DNA of 33,153 nucleotides from Candidatus Eisenbacteria bacterium (lineage in GTDB: Bacteria > Eisenbacteria > RBG-16-71-46): the NCBI GenBank assembly GCA_013140805.1, contig JABFRW010000013.1, forward strand, positions 1 through 33,153, in the 5' to 3' direction. The first letter of the stretch is position 1. Each line of letters opens with the position of its first letter. Below, in pieces: positions 15,438 through 24,628 of the stretch. The notes under the pieces were generated by a model that did no database searches, had not been told where the DNA came from, and was given only the letters and a program-made list of their open reading frames with translations. The position numbers and the translations under genes are program-made.

Positions 15438-17657
15438 CTACCAGGTCAGCGAGAAGCCGGCCACCAGCAGCCGGCGGCTGAAGTACGAATCGCGCTCATA
15501 GCGTCGCGAATAGTCGCTGTTGTACACGTACTCGAGGGTGTTGTCGATTGCGAGCACGTTCAACCCCTCGACGTACACCACGCACGGCCCGCTCTGCGGC
15601 AGCGCCGCCCAGGCCGGCATCGAGAACAGTCGCGAGTAGCGAACGTCGAGCCGGTGATAGTCGGGCATGTTCGCGGATTGGCGCGCCCCCTCGACCGGGT
15701 GCCACACCTCGCGGCCCGGGTCGTAGAACCGTCCGACTACCGGCGTGTAGGGCCGCCCGCTCGAGGCGCTGTATCGGAACCCGAGCGTGGTCGCGGAGTT
15801 GAGGTGATACTGGCCGACCAGTGTGATCGAGTGGGCGACTCCGTAGGGCGACGGCACTCGTTCACCTGCATCGCCCTCGCGGCGGCGGCTGTCGAGATAG
15901 CCGTACGAGACCCAGCCGGACAGCCAGCGATAGGTGCCCTGGAGGAACACGTCGACGCCGCGTGCAAACCCGTGGCCGTCGTTCGCGAAGAAGCGGGTGG
16001 AATCCGTCGTCAGGAGCCCGCGATAGTCCTTGCGATAACCCTCGACGCGCAGATTGCCGAACTCTGACTTCCACTCGTAGCCGGCGATCACGTGGTCGGC
16101 GCGCAGTGGCTCGAGGTCGGGATTGCCGTACACCGGATCGAGCGTGCGTGGATCGGCGAGCTGGTGGTAGCGGCCCGCCGCCACGCGCGCGGTCTGGTGG
16201 TCGTCGATGCGCCACGCGACAGCACCGCGCGGATCCGCGGTCCATACGCCGGGCTCCGAGGCATAGTCGAAACGACCGCCGAGCGTGGCGTAGACCGGGC
16301 CCCATACCCGCACCTTGTCTTCGAGGTAGAGGCCGGGATTCATGAGCGTGACGTCGGTGTCGTGCTGCCGCGAAGGAGCGCCGCTGACGATGTCGGTGCT
16401 GTCGGCCGCGAACGAACCGCGGATCTCGGTCGCGGGCCGGCGCAGATTGGCGCCGAACGAGACTTCGTGTCGGGGACTCGCCGACCACACGGCGTCGAGG
16501 TTCGCCTGCCCGTTGCGTTCGGTGGTCGAGGCGCCGAGTGTTCCAAAGCTCCAGCGCGAGCGGTAGTACTGCCCCGACATCTGGCCACGCAGCGCGAGCT
16601 GCTTGCCGATCAGCGCGCTGCCGTTGAGCGCCACGGTGTGATTGCGCGCGTGCTCGACGTAGAGCTCGCGCGCGTTGAGCGCCTCGGCATGGAGTGCCAC
16701 GTCGTCTCCGGAATCGAGGTACGAGAGTGACAGCCGGCTCGCAGCGCTCGGGCGCCACAGCAATCGGGAGAACAGATTCGCGCTCGAGGGCGCGGCCTCG
16801 TACTCGCTGACGCTGCCGTAGAGCCGGAACAGCAGTTCCGGGAAGGAGCGACTCACGCTGCCGATCAACGACAGCTTGCCGGGCACCAGGGCCCACGAGG
16901 ACGAAGCGCTCATGCCCGCGAGATTGGCGCCCAGCGAGACCGTGCGCAGATCGAGCGGGTCCTGGGTCTCCACGTCGAGAACGCCCGACAGCGCCCCGCC
17001 GTATTTCGAGCTGAATCCACCGCTCGAGAAGAACGCGCTCTTGATCATGTAGCTGTCGATGGTCGAGAACAGCCCGCCCGAGGCCCCCTCGTAGTGGTAG
17101 GGGTGACCCAGCTCGCCGGAGTCCACGCGGATCAGCGTCTCGCTGGGGTCGCCGCCGCGCACGTAGACCGCGGCGCCTTCGTTGGGCGCGTTGATGCCCG
17201 GCAACGCGCGCAAGGCCTGGAACACGTCCGCGGCACCACCCGGTGTGGTCAACACGTCGATGCGGCGCAGCACCGCGCCTTCGCTCTTGCCGGCTTTGCC
17301 GAACGACGAGGCGGCGACGGTGACCTCGGCGACCGGCACCGGCTCCTCGGCGAGAACCACTCTCAGATCGGCAGTCCCGACCGACGCCGCGACATTCAGG
17401 CGCACGCGCTGGTAACCGATCTGCGAGACCTCGAGCACTTGCGGGCCATCAGGCAGCTCGAGCGTGAAGCGTCCCTCGGTGTCGGTGACCGCGCCGCGCT
17501 TGAGTGCCGGAACCTGGACGTTCGCGAATTCGATCGCGCGTCCGGCGCGGTCGACCACGCGGCCGCGCAGGGTCGCCGCACTCGCGACACCGGGAGCGAT
17601 GAACAGGCACGCGACCAGCAATAGCCGCCGCGACAAGTCCAAGGCGTGCGGGCTCAC
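15438..17657 (-). CDS. TonB-dependent outer-membrane receptor with carboxypeptidase-regulatory-like domain
   Basis: A 739-residue outer-membrane protein. A signal peptide (RLLLVACLFIAPGVASAA) is followed by a CarboxypepD_reg-like beta-sandwich at about 29-110 (RGRVVDRAGRAIEFANVQV...GRFTLELPDG). The plug domain lies at about 115-245 (VFQALRALPGINAPNEGAAVYVRGGDPSETLIRVD, GGFSSKYGGALSGVLDV). The rest is a beta-barrel with repeated aromatic strand ends, finishing AGFSLTW. Such receptors import a ligand using TonB energy. GTG 17657 overlaps the stop of the upstream TPR gene by 4 bases. The gene order kinase-TPR-receptor-LytTR suggests that expression is tied to the ligand or transport state. The ligand is not identifiable. 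Confidence 0.93.
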   Translation of the reverse strand: MSPHALDLSRRLLLVACLFIAPGVASAATLRGRVVDRAGRAIEFANVQVPALKRGAVTDTEGRFTLELPDGPQVLEVSQIGYQRVRLNVAASVGTADLRVVLAEEPVPVAEVTVAASSFGKAGKSEGAVLRRIDVLTTPGGAADVFQALRALPGINAPNEGAAVYVRGGDPSETLIRVDSGELGHPYHYEGASGGLFSTIDSYMIKSAFFSSGGFSSKYGGALSGVLDVETQDPLDLRTVSLGANLAGMSASSSWALVPGKLSLIGSVSRSFPELLFRLYGSVSEYEAAPSSANLFSRLLWRPSAASRLSLSYLDSGDDVALHAEALNARELYVEHARNHTVALNGSALIGKQLALRGQMSGQYYRSRWSFGTLGASTTERNGQANLDAVWSASPRHEVSFGANLRRPATEIRGSFAADSTDIVSGAPSRQHDTDVTLMNPGLYLEDKVRVWGPVYATLGGRFDYASEPGVWTADPRGAVAWRIDDHQTARVAAGRYHQLADPRTLDPVYGNPDLEPLRADHVIAGYEWKSEFGNLRVEGYRKDYRGLLTTDSTRFFANDGHGFARGVDVFLQGTYRWLSGWVSYGYLDSRRREGDAGERVPSPYGVAHSITLVGQYHLNSATTLGFRYSASSGRPYTPVVGRFYDPGREVWHPVEGARQSANMPDYHRLDVRYSRLFSMPAWAALPQSGPCVVYVEGLNVLAIDNTLEYVYNSDYSRRYERDSYFSRRLLVAGFSLTW

Positions 17658-18484
17658 GACGTCCGACCTCCGCGCTTGCCGCCCGCCGAGCCCTTCGCCG
17701 TGCTCGACTTGCGCGTTTCGTCGAGCAGCTTGCGCGCCCAGCCCATCTCGGGGTTGACGACCAGCGCGCGCTCGTAGAAGGCGATCGCCCGCGCCGGATC
17801 GTCGAGCTTGCGCGCCGCGTTGCCGGCCCAGACGTGTGCGTCGTCACGTCCCCAGTCGGCGGTGCGCGCGTCGGTCGCCGACGCGGCTTCGAACGCCGCG
17901 ATCGCCTGCTCCAGGATCGGCAGTGCCTTCTTGGCGCCGCCGCCGATGAACGCCGGCCGATGGAGCGTCATCATGCCGCGCAGCAGCAGCACGCGTGGAT
18001 TGGCGGGCGCAAGCGTCTCGGCGCGCTCCTCGAGCCGCGCCATCTCGGGTCCCAGCGTCATGCCGAGCGCCATGCCGCCGAACTGGATCTTGAAGCCGAG
18101 CAATGCGGACTTGAGCGCATGGTTCTCGGCGAAGCCGGGTTCTTTCTCGATCGCACGATCGACCTCGACGAGCGCGGACTCGAGCAAGTCCTCCGAGACC
18201 CGGCGTTGCTTGTCGTCTCGCATGAAGCCGATCGCGCGCCATGCCGAGAGCGCGCTCCAGTACGAGAGCCGCGCGTCTTCGGGGGTCGCGGCCGCCAGCG
18301 ATTGAAAGTCCTGCCTCACCGCGAGGACCTGATCGGTACGTGCCGCATTGACCGCGGCCTGAAGGCGGCCGCGTAGCGTCGCCAGCGAGTCCGCGCTCGC
18401 GGCCCTCGCGGGAGTCACAGGGCTCAGGAGGGCGAGCAGCGCAAGCGCACCCGCAGTGACGATTGAAACGTGACGAGTCGACAT
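17654..18484 (-). CDS. Secreted TPR-repeat protein paired with a TonB receptor
   Basis: A 276-residue protein with a clear signal peptide (IVTAGALALLALLSPVTPARA). Helical tetratricopeptide-like pairs include ALVEVDRAIEKEPGFAENHALKS, LPILEQAIAAFEAAS and the canonical PARAIAFYERALVVNPEMGWA near residues 228-248. The last 20 residues are basic and Ser/Gly/Lys-rich. It is probably periplasmic and a protein-interaction scaffold. It starts 3 bases after the kinase stop and overlaps the receptor start by 4 bases, so the three are translationally coupled. A direct role with the receptor (assembly, ligand delivery or signalling) is inferred from coupling only. Confidence 0.88.
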   Translation of the reverse strand: MSTRHVSIVTAGALALLALLSPVTPARAASADSLATLRGRLQAAVNAARTDQVLAVRQDFQSLAAATPEDARLSYWSALSAWRAIGFMRDDKQRRVSEDLLESALVEVDRAIEKEPGFAENHALKSALLGFKIQFGGMALGMTLGPEMARLEERAETLAPANPRVLLLRGMMTLHRPAFIGGGAKKALPILEQAIAAFEAASATDARTADWGRDDAHVWAGNAARKLDDPARAIAFYERALVVNPEMGWARKLLDETRKSSTAKGSAGGKRGGRTS

Positions 18485-18487
18485 GGG

Positions 18488-19609
18488 TCAGCCTTTCGGT
18501 TGCGGGTGAACGGCAGGTGCCGATGCGATCGGCAGCGTCAGGTGGATGCGCGTGCCGCGATCGGGTGCGGATTCGATTTCGATCGCGTGCGGCGGCCCCG
18601 CGGTCAGCATGCGTTCGCGCACCGAGTGGAGCCCGAAGCCTTCGCCGAGCGGGGCCGCTCCCGGGCGTATGCCGGGGCCGTCGTCGGCGATGGTGATGCG
18701 CATGCATTCGCCGTCAAGTCGCGCGGTGATCGTCACCGTGCCGCCGTCGGCGAGCTGGGCGACGCCGTGGCGGACCGCGTTCTCGACCAGCGGCTGTAAC
18801 AGCAGTGACGGCAGCGTGGTCTCGAGCAGCGCCGGATCCACTTGCTCGACGACGCGCAGGCGTTCGCCGAAGCGGGCGCGTTCGATCTCGAGGTAGTTGC
18901 GCACGAACGACAGCTCGTCGGCGAGCGACGAGGCCTCGCGCTCGGAGGCGCGCAGCGTGTAGCGAAACAGGTCGGCGAGCCGCGTGGTGGTGTCCTCGGC
19001 CGCCTCCGGATCGCTGCGAACCAGCGCGGCAATGGTATTGAGCGTGTTGAACAGGAAGTGCGGGTGGACCTGAGCCCGCAGTGCGCGCAACTCGGCCGAC
19101 GCGAGATCGGCGCGCATGCGCTGGACCGCCTCGGCACGCGCGATCGCCTGTGCGTAGAAGATGCGTGCGTAGATGATCCCCGTGAACAGCGTGGTGAAGG
19201 TGAGCGAGTACATCAGACTGATGAGCAGGTCGCGCGGCGTCTCCAGAAAGCCGGGCAGCACGCTGGCGTTGACGATCACGGCGGCCAGCAGTGCGGATGC
19301 GACGGCGGTGCCCCCGTAGAGACCGGCTTGAATCCACAGCGGCGTGCGTCCGCCCTGGTAGCGCGCGGGGCTCAGGTGCGGCATGACCCAGGTTTCGAGC
19401 GCCCACAGCCCGAGGCCGATCGAGTACGCGAACACCAGGGCGATCTGATACGAGCGGAGGTAGGACCGTCCGTTGTTCCCGAACAGGATCCCGAAGAATA
19501 TCGCGAACGGCAGGGCCCAGAGTGGTTGTTGCCACACGATGCGCACCAGCGCCCGGCCGCGGTGGCGCGTGGGCGGGCGGGTTCCGAGAGTCGACGTGCG
19601 GAGTTTCAT
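18488..19609 (-). CDS. LytS/YehU-type membrane histidine kinase
   Basis: A 373-residue kinase. Residues about 24-155 form four hydrophobic helices with short loops (ALPFAIFFGILFG, IALVFAYSIGLGLWAL, AVASALLAAVIVNASV, LISLMYSLTFTTLFTGIIYA). The His_kinase domain has QVHPHFLFNTLNTIAAL with H184 the likely phospho-acceptor. The ATPase domain includes LLQPLVENAVRHG, ADDGPGI and GFGLHSVRERM. The membrane module closely resembles that of the SpoIIE phosphatase just upstream. It heads a tight cluster with the TPR, TonB and LytTR genes; LytS kinases normally pair with LytTR regulators. There are 88 bases between it and the phosphatase stop, including a CCGACC/GGTCGG hairpin, so it may have its own promoter. 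Confidence 0.94.
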   Translation of the reverse strand: MKLRTSTLGTRPPTRHRGRALVRIVWQQPLWALPFAIFFGILFGNNGRSYLRSYQIALVFAYSIGLGLWALETWVMPHLSPARYQGGRTPLWIQAGLYGGTAVASALLAAVIVNASVLPGFLETPRDLLISLMYSLTFTTLFTGIIYARIFYAQAIARAEAVQRMRADLASAELRALRAQVHPHFLFNTLNTIAALVRSDPEAAEDTTTRLADLFRYTLRASEREASSLADELSFVRNYLEIERARFGERLRVVEQVDPALLETTLPSLLLQPLVENAVRHGVAQLADGGTVTITARLDGECMRITIADDGPGIRPGAAPLGEGFGLHSVRERMLTAGPPHAIEIESAPDRGTRIHLTLPIASAPAVHPQPKG

Positions 19610-19697
19610 GGAGGGATCATCGGTGGGGCGTGGTCGCAGCAGAAGGCCCGACCGGATGAAAGGTCGGCGCCGGCCGATGAACGGTTGCGCCGGGCGA

Positions 19698-20903
19698 CTA
19701 ACCGCGCGGATCGGGGTCCAGCACCCGCAGCGTCAGCAGCGTCACGTCATCGCCGGCTTCGCGGTCGGCGAGGTGGCGATCGAGGTCCTTCAACACCCGC
19801 TCGAGTAGTTCGCGAGCACTCAGCGCGGACGGCAACGCACCCAGGAAGGCCGTCAGCCGCTCCTCGCCATACTGTTCACCGTCCGGCGCCTCGGCCTCGG
19901 TGAGGCCGTCCGAGTAGATGAGCAGCCGATCGCCGGGGCCCAGCGCGAGCGTCTCCTGCGCGTAACGCACCTCGGGGAGGATGCCGACCACGGTGCCGCC
20001 GCAGTCGAGCGTTCGGCACTCACCGTTCGAGCGCCACAGCAGCGGCGGATTGTGGCCGGCGTTGCAGTACTCGAGCGTGAGTTTCTGCTCGTCGAGGCGC
20101 GCGAGGAAGAAGGTCGCGAACTGATGCACGCTGGTGCTTCGATGCGCGACGCCGTTCACGATCTCGAGGATCTCCGACACCGGCGCCGCACCCGCCGCCT
20201 GGGTGCGCACCGAGGCCTGAAGCATGGAGGTCAGAAGTGCCGCGGGTACGCCCTTGCCCGCGACATCGGCGACCGCGAGCAGCAATCCCGTCGCGCCCGA
20301 CGGCACCACGTCGTAGAAATCGCCGCTCACCTCGCGCGAGCTGCGGTTGTAGGCGTGAATCTCGAAGCGCGGGCTGTCGGGGAACTGGCTGATCAGGAAC
20401 GAGCGCTGAATCCGGCGCGCCATCTCGAGCTCCTGCTCGGAACGCGCCTTGTCGAGTGACTGGTGATAGAACACCCAGGCATAGACGGCGCCGATCACCA
20501 GCACGCTGAACAGGATCGAGTACATCGCGATCACCAGCAGGCCACGCATGCTGCCCATCAGCCCCGGCATCACCGTCGAGTTGACGATCATGGCGCCGAT
20601 CATCGCGGCCCCGATCGAGGTGCCGAGCCGCACGGCGATGCCGGCCCACAGCGGAAGTCCTCTGGCACCGCCGAAACGCCGCTGGAGCTGCGGAACCAGC
20701 GCGCGTTCGGAGGCCATCACGGCGACCGCGATCACCGCCGAGAACACCAGCGAGGCCTGGTAGGAGCGCACGTAGCCGCTCCAGCTGCTGCCGTAGACGG
20801 TGCCGAAGAACAGCGCGAATGGAATCGCGGACACCGGCACCAGCCACAGCTGGCGCAAAAGTGTGCTGGAAAGCGGCTCGGGGCCGCTCGACTTAGGGCT
20901 CAT
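19698..20903 (-). CDS. Membrane-anchored SpoIIE/RsbU-type PP2C phosphatase
   Basis: A 401-residue protein. Residues about 12-150 form a four-helix membrane module (SAIPFALFFGTVYG, SYQASLVFSAVIAVAV, AAMIGAMIVNSTVMPG, IAMYSILFSVLVIGAVYAWVFY). A short signalling helix (LDKARSEQELEMARRIQRSF) follows, then a SpoIIE phosphatase domain with SGDFYDVV, ADVAGKGVPAALL, NAGHNPPLLW, YSDGLTEAE and AGDDVTLLTLR. All expected metal-binding aspartates are present. It probably dephosphorylates a STAS-type target in response to a membrane signal; no such target is nearby. ATG 20903 lies 7 bases after the pdxH stop with no clear Shine-Dalgarno site. Its membrane part is homologous to the next gene's kinase sensor. 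Confidence 0.93.
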   Translation of the reverse strand: MSPKSSGPEPLSSTLLRQLWLVPVSAIPFALFFGTVYGSSWSGYVRSYQASLVFSAVIAVAVMASERALVPQLQRRFGGARGLPLWAGIAVRLGTSIGAAMIGAMIVNSTVMPGLMGSMRGLLVIAMYSILFSVLVIGAVYAWVFYHQSLDKARSEQELEMARRIQRSFLISQFPDSPRFEIHAYNRSSREVSGDFYDVVPSGATGLLLAVADVAGKGVPAALLTSMLQASVRTQAAGAAPVSEILEIVNGVAHRSTSVHQFATFFLARLDEQKLTLEYCNAGHNPPLLWRSNGECRTLDCGGTVVGILPEVRYAQETLALGPGDRLLIYSDGLTEAEAPDGEQYGEERLTAFLGALPSALSARELLERVLKDLDRHLADREAGDDVTLLTLRVLDPDPRG

Positions 20904-20910
20904 CGCGGGC

Positions 20911-21561
20911 TCACGGCGCCAGCCGCTCGCGCATCCAGCCGCCCGCTTCGCGCCGATAGCGCACGCGGTCGTGCAGCCGATGGTTCCCGGCCTGCCAGAA
21001 CTCGAATGTGTCGGGCACCAGGCGATAGCCGCCCCAGTGCGCCGGGCATTCGCGCTCGGGGTGCGCCGGGTCGGCCACGAGTTCGCGCAATCGCTGCTCG
21101 AGCGAGGCGCGATCGGCGATCACGCGACTCTGGGGCGAAGCGATCGCGGACAACCGGCTGCCGACCGGCCGCGATAGGAAGTAGGCACGCGAGGTCGCGG
21201 CATCGGTGCGCTCGACCGCACCTTCGATCCGAACCTGACGATGCATGGGTGGCCAGTGAAACAGCAGCGCCGCGCATGGATTGGTCGCCAGCTCGTCCGC
21301 CTTGCGGCTTTCGTAGTTGCTGAAGAACTGAAAGCCGCTCGCATCGAACGCCTTCATGAGCACCATGCGGACCGAGGGGCGACCGCTCGCATCCGCGGTC
21401 GCGAGCGCCATCGCATTCGGATCCTCGGGCGTGACGCGGCCTGCATCCTCGAACCACGAACGAAACGCAGCGAGCGGATCGGCGGGCAGAGTCGCGGGAT
21501 CGAGCGCGCGAGCGCGCGCATGGCGTTCGGCGTCAGGCGGCGCCTTGGGGAGCGGGTCCAT
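20911..21561 (-). CDS. pdxH: Pyridoxamine/pyridoxine 5'-phosphate oxidase
   Basis: PdxH uses FMN and oxygen to convert PNP or PMP to pyridoxal 5'-phosphate. The 216-residue protein matches along its length: [25 protein letters not shown] (FMN phosphate contacts), [52 protein letters not shown], and the C-terminal signature [16 protein letters not shown]...[11 protein letters not shown] 21561 gives the usual length. It lies 51 bases downstream of the porin gene and 7 bases upstream of the SpoIIE phosphatase, all on one strand, so read-through is plausible. The link to its neighbours is probably not functional. Confidence 0.95.
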   Translation of the reverse strand: MDPLPKAPPDAERHARARALDPATLPADPLAAFRSWFEDAGRVTPEDPNAMALATADASGRPSVRMVLMKAFDASGFQFFSNYESRKADELATNPCAALLFHWPPMHRQVRIEGAVERTDAATSRAYFLSRPVGSRLSAIASPQSRVIADRASLEQRLRELVADPAHPERECPAHWGGYRLVPDTFEFWQAGNHRLHDRVRYRREAGGWMRERLAP

Positions 21562-21612
21562 GGCGCGCGAGAATGGAGAATCGGACGCGCTTTCGCCAGT
21601 CGCCTCCCGCGA

Positions 21613-22806
21613 TCAGAATCGAATCGAGAGCTGCGTTCCGATCAGGTCGTTGTCGCGATCACCGTTCACGGTGCTCCAGGTGTTGCGCTGATAGACGCCC
21701 TTGAGCATCAGCTGAACCGCCGGGCGCCAGCCGAGCCCGACCTCGAGGCGTTCGCGGTCGCAGTCCCACGGGAGCGCGGGGCCGGAGCTGCCCTGGATCT
21801 CGTCGAAGCGCAGCACGTCGTAGCGAACCGCCGCGTGGAGCCCGGCACGCACCGTGATTCGGGCCTCGCCGTAGCCGCCGGTCGCATCGAGGTTCCCGAT
21901 CGTCGGGGTCTCGAAACGATTCTGGAATCCCTCGGCCCTCAGTTCGAGCGGGCCCGACATGAACTCGAGATCCGCCATGGTCAGTACCTGATTGAAGTCG
22001 TCGACGTCGGTGCCGGGAGCGAGCGACGGCTCGATCGCATTGGCGAGATACGAACCGTAGGCGCCCGACACTCCGACTCGCAGTTCCGGAATCGGGGCGA
22101 GCCCGAGACGCCCGACCACGCTCTTGCCGTCGTTCGTGTCGGTGTCGAGCGACTGCGTGGAAGGAGTGCCCTGCTGCACTCCGATCGAATACTCGAACGG
22201 GCGGCGGCTGCCCTGGACGACGACCCCGTAGTCCCAGCAGCGGTCGTAGACAAACGGCATGCCCTTGGAGCCTACGCCGGTACCGTAGTTGGGGCCCACC
22301 TGCCCGGTGCCACGCGCCGCGAGCAGCGCATCACGCGTGGCCGGCACCGCATCCGAGCGCAGCGACGAGTGGTAGAAGTACATCAACGGCGTGCCCATCA
22401 GCGGGTTCTCGTCCGAGTAGGTGCGCGGCGCGAAGGTGCCGATCGTCCACGGCACGACTCCGGCCATCAGGTGGAGATCCAGCTCGGGCTTGGGTGTCCA
22501 GCGCGCGTAGGCGCCATACACGCGCGGATTGTTCACCTCGGCGAACATCAGCTGCAGGAACACCTCGACGCCGCTCCCCGCATCGCCGTCAAAGAACAGG
22601 CGGACCCGGTAAGGGTCGAATGACGAGTCGCTCTGATTGAGCCAGTTGTCGCGGATCGCCTCGCCACCTGCGGCATATGCGAAATCGGCGAGACCGTGAA
22701 CATGGATCTCGGCGGAGTGAGCGGTGGCCGCCGACGTCAGGCTGATCGCACACGCCACGACGGCGGTCGCCGCGAGCACCCGGTGGTTCGGAGCCCGGAG
22801 CGTCAT
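21613..22806 (-). CDS. Putative outer-membrane porin-like beta-barrel protein
   Basis: A 397-residue protein. ATG 22806 overlaps the kinase stop (ATGA), and the frame upstream of it is non-coding read-through. The signal peptide (VLAATAVVACAISLTSAATAHSAEIH) is followed by alternating hydrophobic/polar strands with aromatic girdle residues: DPYRVRLFFDGDAGSGVEVFLQLMF, VYGAYARWTPKPELDLHLMAGVV, LQLMLKGVYQRNTW and a final GTQLSIRF ending in Phe, as outer-membrane barrels do. I do not recognise the exact family; the layout resembles phosphate-selective-porin-like or uncharacterised porins. It is the last gene of the cupredoxin-kinase-porin cluster, so it may be the channel for whatever the kinase senses. 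Confidence 0.8.
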   Translation of the reverse strand: MTLRAPNHRVLAATAVVACAISLTSAATAHSAEIHVHGLADFAYAAGGEAIRDNWLNQSDSSFDPYRVRLFFDGDAGSGVEVFLQLMFAEVNNPRVYGAYARWTPKPELDLHLMAGVVPWTIGTFAPRTYSDENPLMGTPLMYFYHSSLRSDAVPATRDALLAARGTGQVGPNYGTGVGSKGMPFVYDRCWDYGVVVQGSRRPFEYSIGVQQGTPSTQSLDTDTNDGKSVVGRLGLAPIPELRVGVSGAYGSYLANAIEPSLAPGTDVDDFNQVLTMADLEFMSGPLELRAEGFQNRFETPTIGNLDATGGYGEARITVRAGLHAAVRYDVLRFDEIQGSSGPALPWDCDRERLEVGLGWRPAVQLMLKGVYQRNTWSTVNGDRDNDLIGTQLSIRF

Positions 22807-24626
22807 GCCGCCTCCTTCAATTGCATCAGGGCGACCGGGATGCGAAGCGTCACGACGGTTCCGTGGCCGAGTCGACTCGCCAGCGTCAGCGTCCCGCGAT
22901 GGTGTTCGACGATGCCGCGTGCGATCGCGAGGCCCAGTCCGAGTCCGGCGGAATTGAACTCGAGCGCGCCCGACGAGTGATGGTGCGAGGCGTCGTGGAC
23001 CACCACCGATCGGTCGGCGAGCTGCGCGATGCGCTCCTCGCTCATGCCATTGCCGGTGTCGCGGACCTCGAGCTCGAGCCACTCGGCTTCGCGCCGCGCC
23101 GTGAGCGTCACGCTGCCGCCATCGGGGGTGAAGCGCACGCCGTTCGAAATCAACTGTGAGATCGCGTGCGCGAACCGCGCACCATCGACCTGGATGCGTC
23201 CCGGATCGCCGAGCGGTTGGATCTCGATGCTGACGCGGCGGTCCGGCGCCGTCGCTCGCACCTCGGAGGCGGCGCGCTCGAGCAGCGCGATCGCGTCCTC
23301 GTCGGCGTATTCGAGTTCCAGGCGCGCGCTCTCGATCTGCGCCATGCGAGTCGCATTTTCGGCCGTGCGGGTGAGCGTCTTGACCGCGCGGCCGATCGCG
23401 TCGACGGCGGTCTGCTGTTGCGAGGTGACAGGGCCGAGCTGGCCGGTGGCGAGCAGCTCCTGATAGGCGTTGACCACGCTGATCGGGGTGCGAAGCTCGT
23501 GCGAGGCCACGCTGATGAACTCGGTCTTGAGTCGCGCCACGGATTCGAGGCTGCGCACGTAGCTGCGCAGGCGCTGCCGCATCTCGACGAAGCGCGCCGT
23601 CAGGTAGCCCACCTCGTCGCTGTCGCTCCCCGCGAGCGGAAAGTCGTAGTTACCGCGCTCCATCTCCTCGGCGCCACGCACCAGCCGCAGCAGTGGAGCC
23701 GTGATGCGCTCCGCGATGAAGTAGCCGGCGATCAGCGACAGCAGGATCGCCAGCAGTCCGAGTTCGACCAGGTGCGTCTGCATTTCGCGCAGCCAGGTCG
23801 TCTCGGTATCGAGCGCACGTTGCAGTACGTAGAGCTGGCCACTGCCGGGTACCGCGTCGGGCAGTTCGCGCGCCAGGGTCAGGAACACATGCCGGCCGGC
23901 GCGTACCTCGGTCACGGTGCCGCTGCGCGACTGGGCCCCTCCGCCGACCGACTCGGCCTGCAGCGAGGACAGAACGAGCTGGCGTTCCTCGGCATTCTCG
24001 AGCGTGCTCCCGGTCGACAGCGAGCCCGAGAAGAAGCTCACCTCACTGCGGGTCAGCGAGCGCAACTCCTCGGCCAGCTCGCGCCCGATACGGTCGCCGA
24101 GCAGCAGCGACCCCACGACCCGACCACCGACGTACACCGGAGTGACGGCGACCTGGTAGTGCGCCTGCGGATCGATCAGCACTCCGGTCACCGCACGCCC
24201 CTCAAGCGCGCTGCGAACGTGTTCGGAGCGTCCGCTGCGGCTCGAGAAGTCGGGGCCGACGGAAGCGAGCAGCTCGCCCTCGGCGTTGAAGACTTCGAAC
24301 AGGTCGGGGCCGGTGATGGTTCCGAACTCGCTCGCCACGCCGCTGACGGTCGCGCGCAGCTGAGGGTCCGCGGCCGTGCCGGGCAGCGTGAGCGTCGAGA
24401 AGAAGCGCGGATCGGCGACGATCACGCGCGCCGTGACCGCGAGCCGGTCGCTGCGCGCCGAGAGCAGGGTCTCGAACACCGCTGCCGCGCGACGCAGATC
24501 GTCACGCAGGCTCTCGTGCACTCGCCGGGCGATGTTGCGATCCACCACGATCAGCCCGCCGACCGCCAGCGCCACCAGCGGCGCGGTGGTCGCGAGCAGG
24601 ATCTTCCAGCGGACGCGCAGCTTCAT
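22803..24626 (-). CDS. Membrane sensor histidine kinase with periplasmic Cache-like domain and HAMP
   Basis: A 607-residue kinase. TM1 (ILLATTAPLVALAVGGLIVV) and TM2 (LVELGLLAILLSLIAGYFIA, about 280-300) flank a periplasmic domain of about 245 residues. That domain has Cache-like features: LFEVFNAEGELLASVG, YQVAVTPVYVGGRVVGSLLLG and an IGRELAEEL helix. HAMP follows (TAPLLRLVRGAEEMERGNYDF), then HisKA with H376 in SVASHELRTPIS, N-box HAISQLISNGVRF, G1 DTGNGMS and G2 AGLGLGLAIARGIV. The stretch VVVHDASHHHSSGALEF in the ATP lid is His-rich. It starts 2 bases after the cupredoxin stop and overlaps the porin start. No response regulator is adjacent. Confidence 0.94.
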   Translation of the reverse strand: MKLRVRWKILLATTAPLVALAVGGLIVVDRNIARRVHESLRDDLRRAAAVFETLLSARSDRLAVTARVIVADPRFFSTLTLPGTAADPQLRATVSGVASEFGTITGPDLFEVFNAEGELLASVGPDFSSRSGRSEHVRSALEGRAVTGVLIDPQAHYQVAVTPVYVGGRVVGSLLLGDRIGRELAEELRSLTRSEVSFFSGSLSTGSTLENAEERQLVLSSLQAESVGGGAQSRSGTVTEVRAGRHVFLTLARELPDAVPGSGQLYVLQRALDTETTWLREMQTHLVELGLLAILLSLIAGYFIAERITAPLLRLVRGAEEMERGNYDFPLAGSDSDEVGYLTARFVEMRQRLRSYVRSLESVARLKTEFISVASHELRTPISVVNAYQELLATGQLGPVTSQQQTAVDAIGRAVKTLTRTAENATRMAQIESARLELEYADEDAIALLERAASEVRATAPDRRVSIEIQPLGDPGRIQVDGARFAHAISQLISNGVRFTPDGGSVTLTARREAEWLELEVRDTGNGMSEERIAQLADRSVVVHDASHHHSSGALEFNSAGLGLGLAIARGIVEHHRGTLTLASRLGHGTVVTLRIPVALMQLKEAA

Positions 24627-24628
24627 GA

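Noticed and set aside
22807-23082. N-terminal extension of the porin frame
   Set aside because: The extra residues are an Arg-rich shadow of the kinase's ATPase domain, and a signal peptide begins at 22806.
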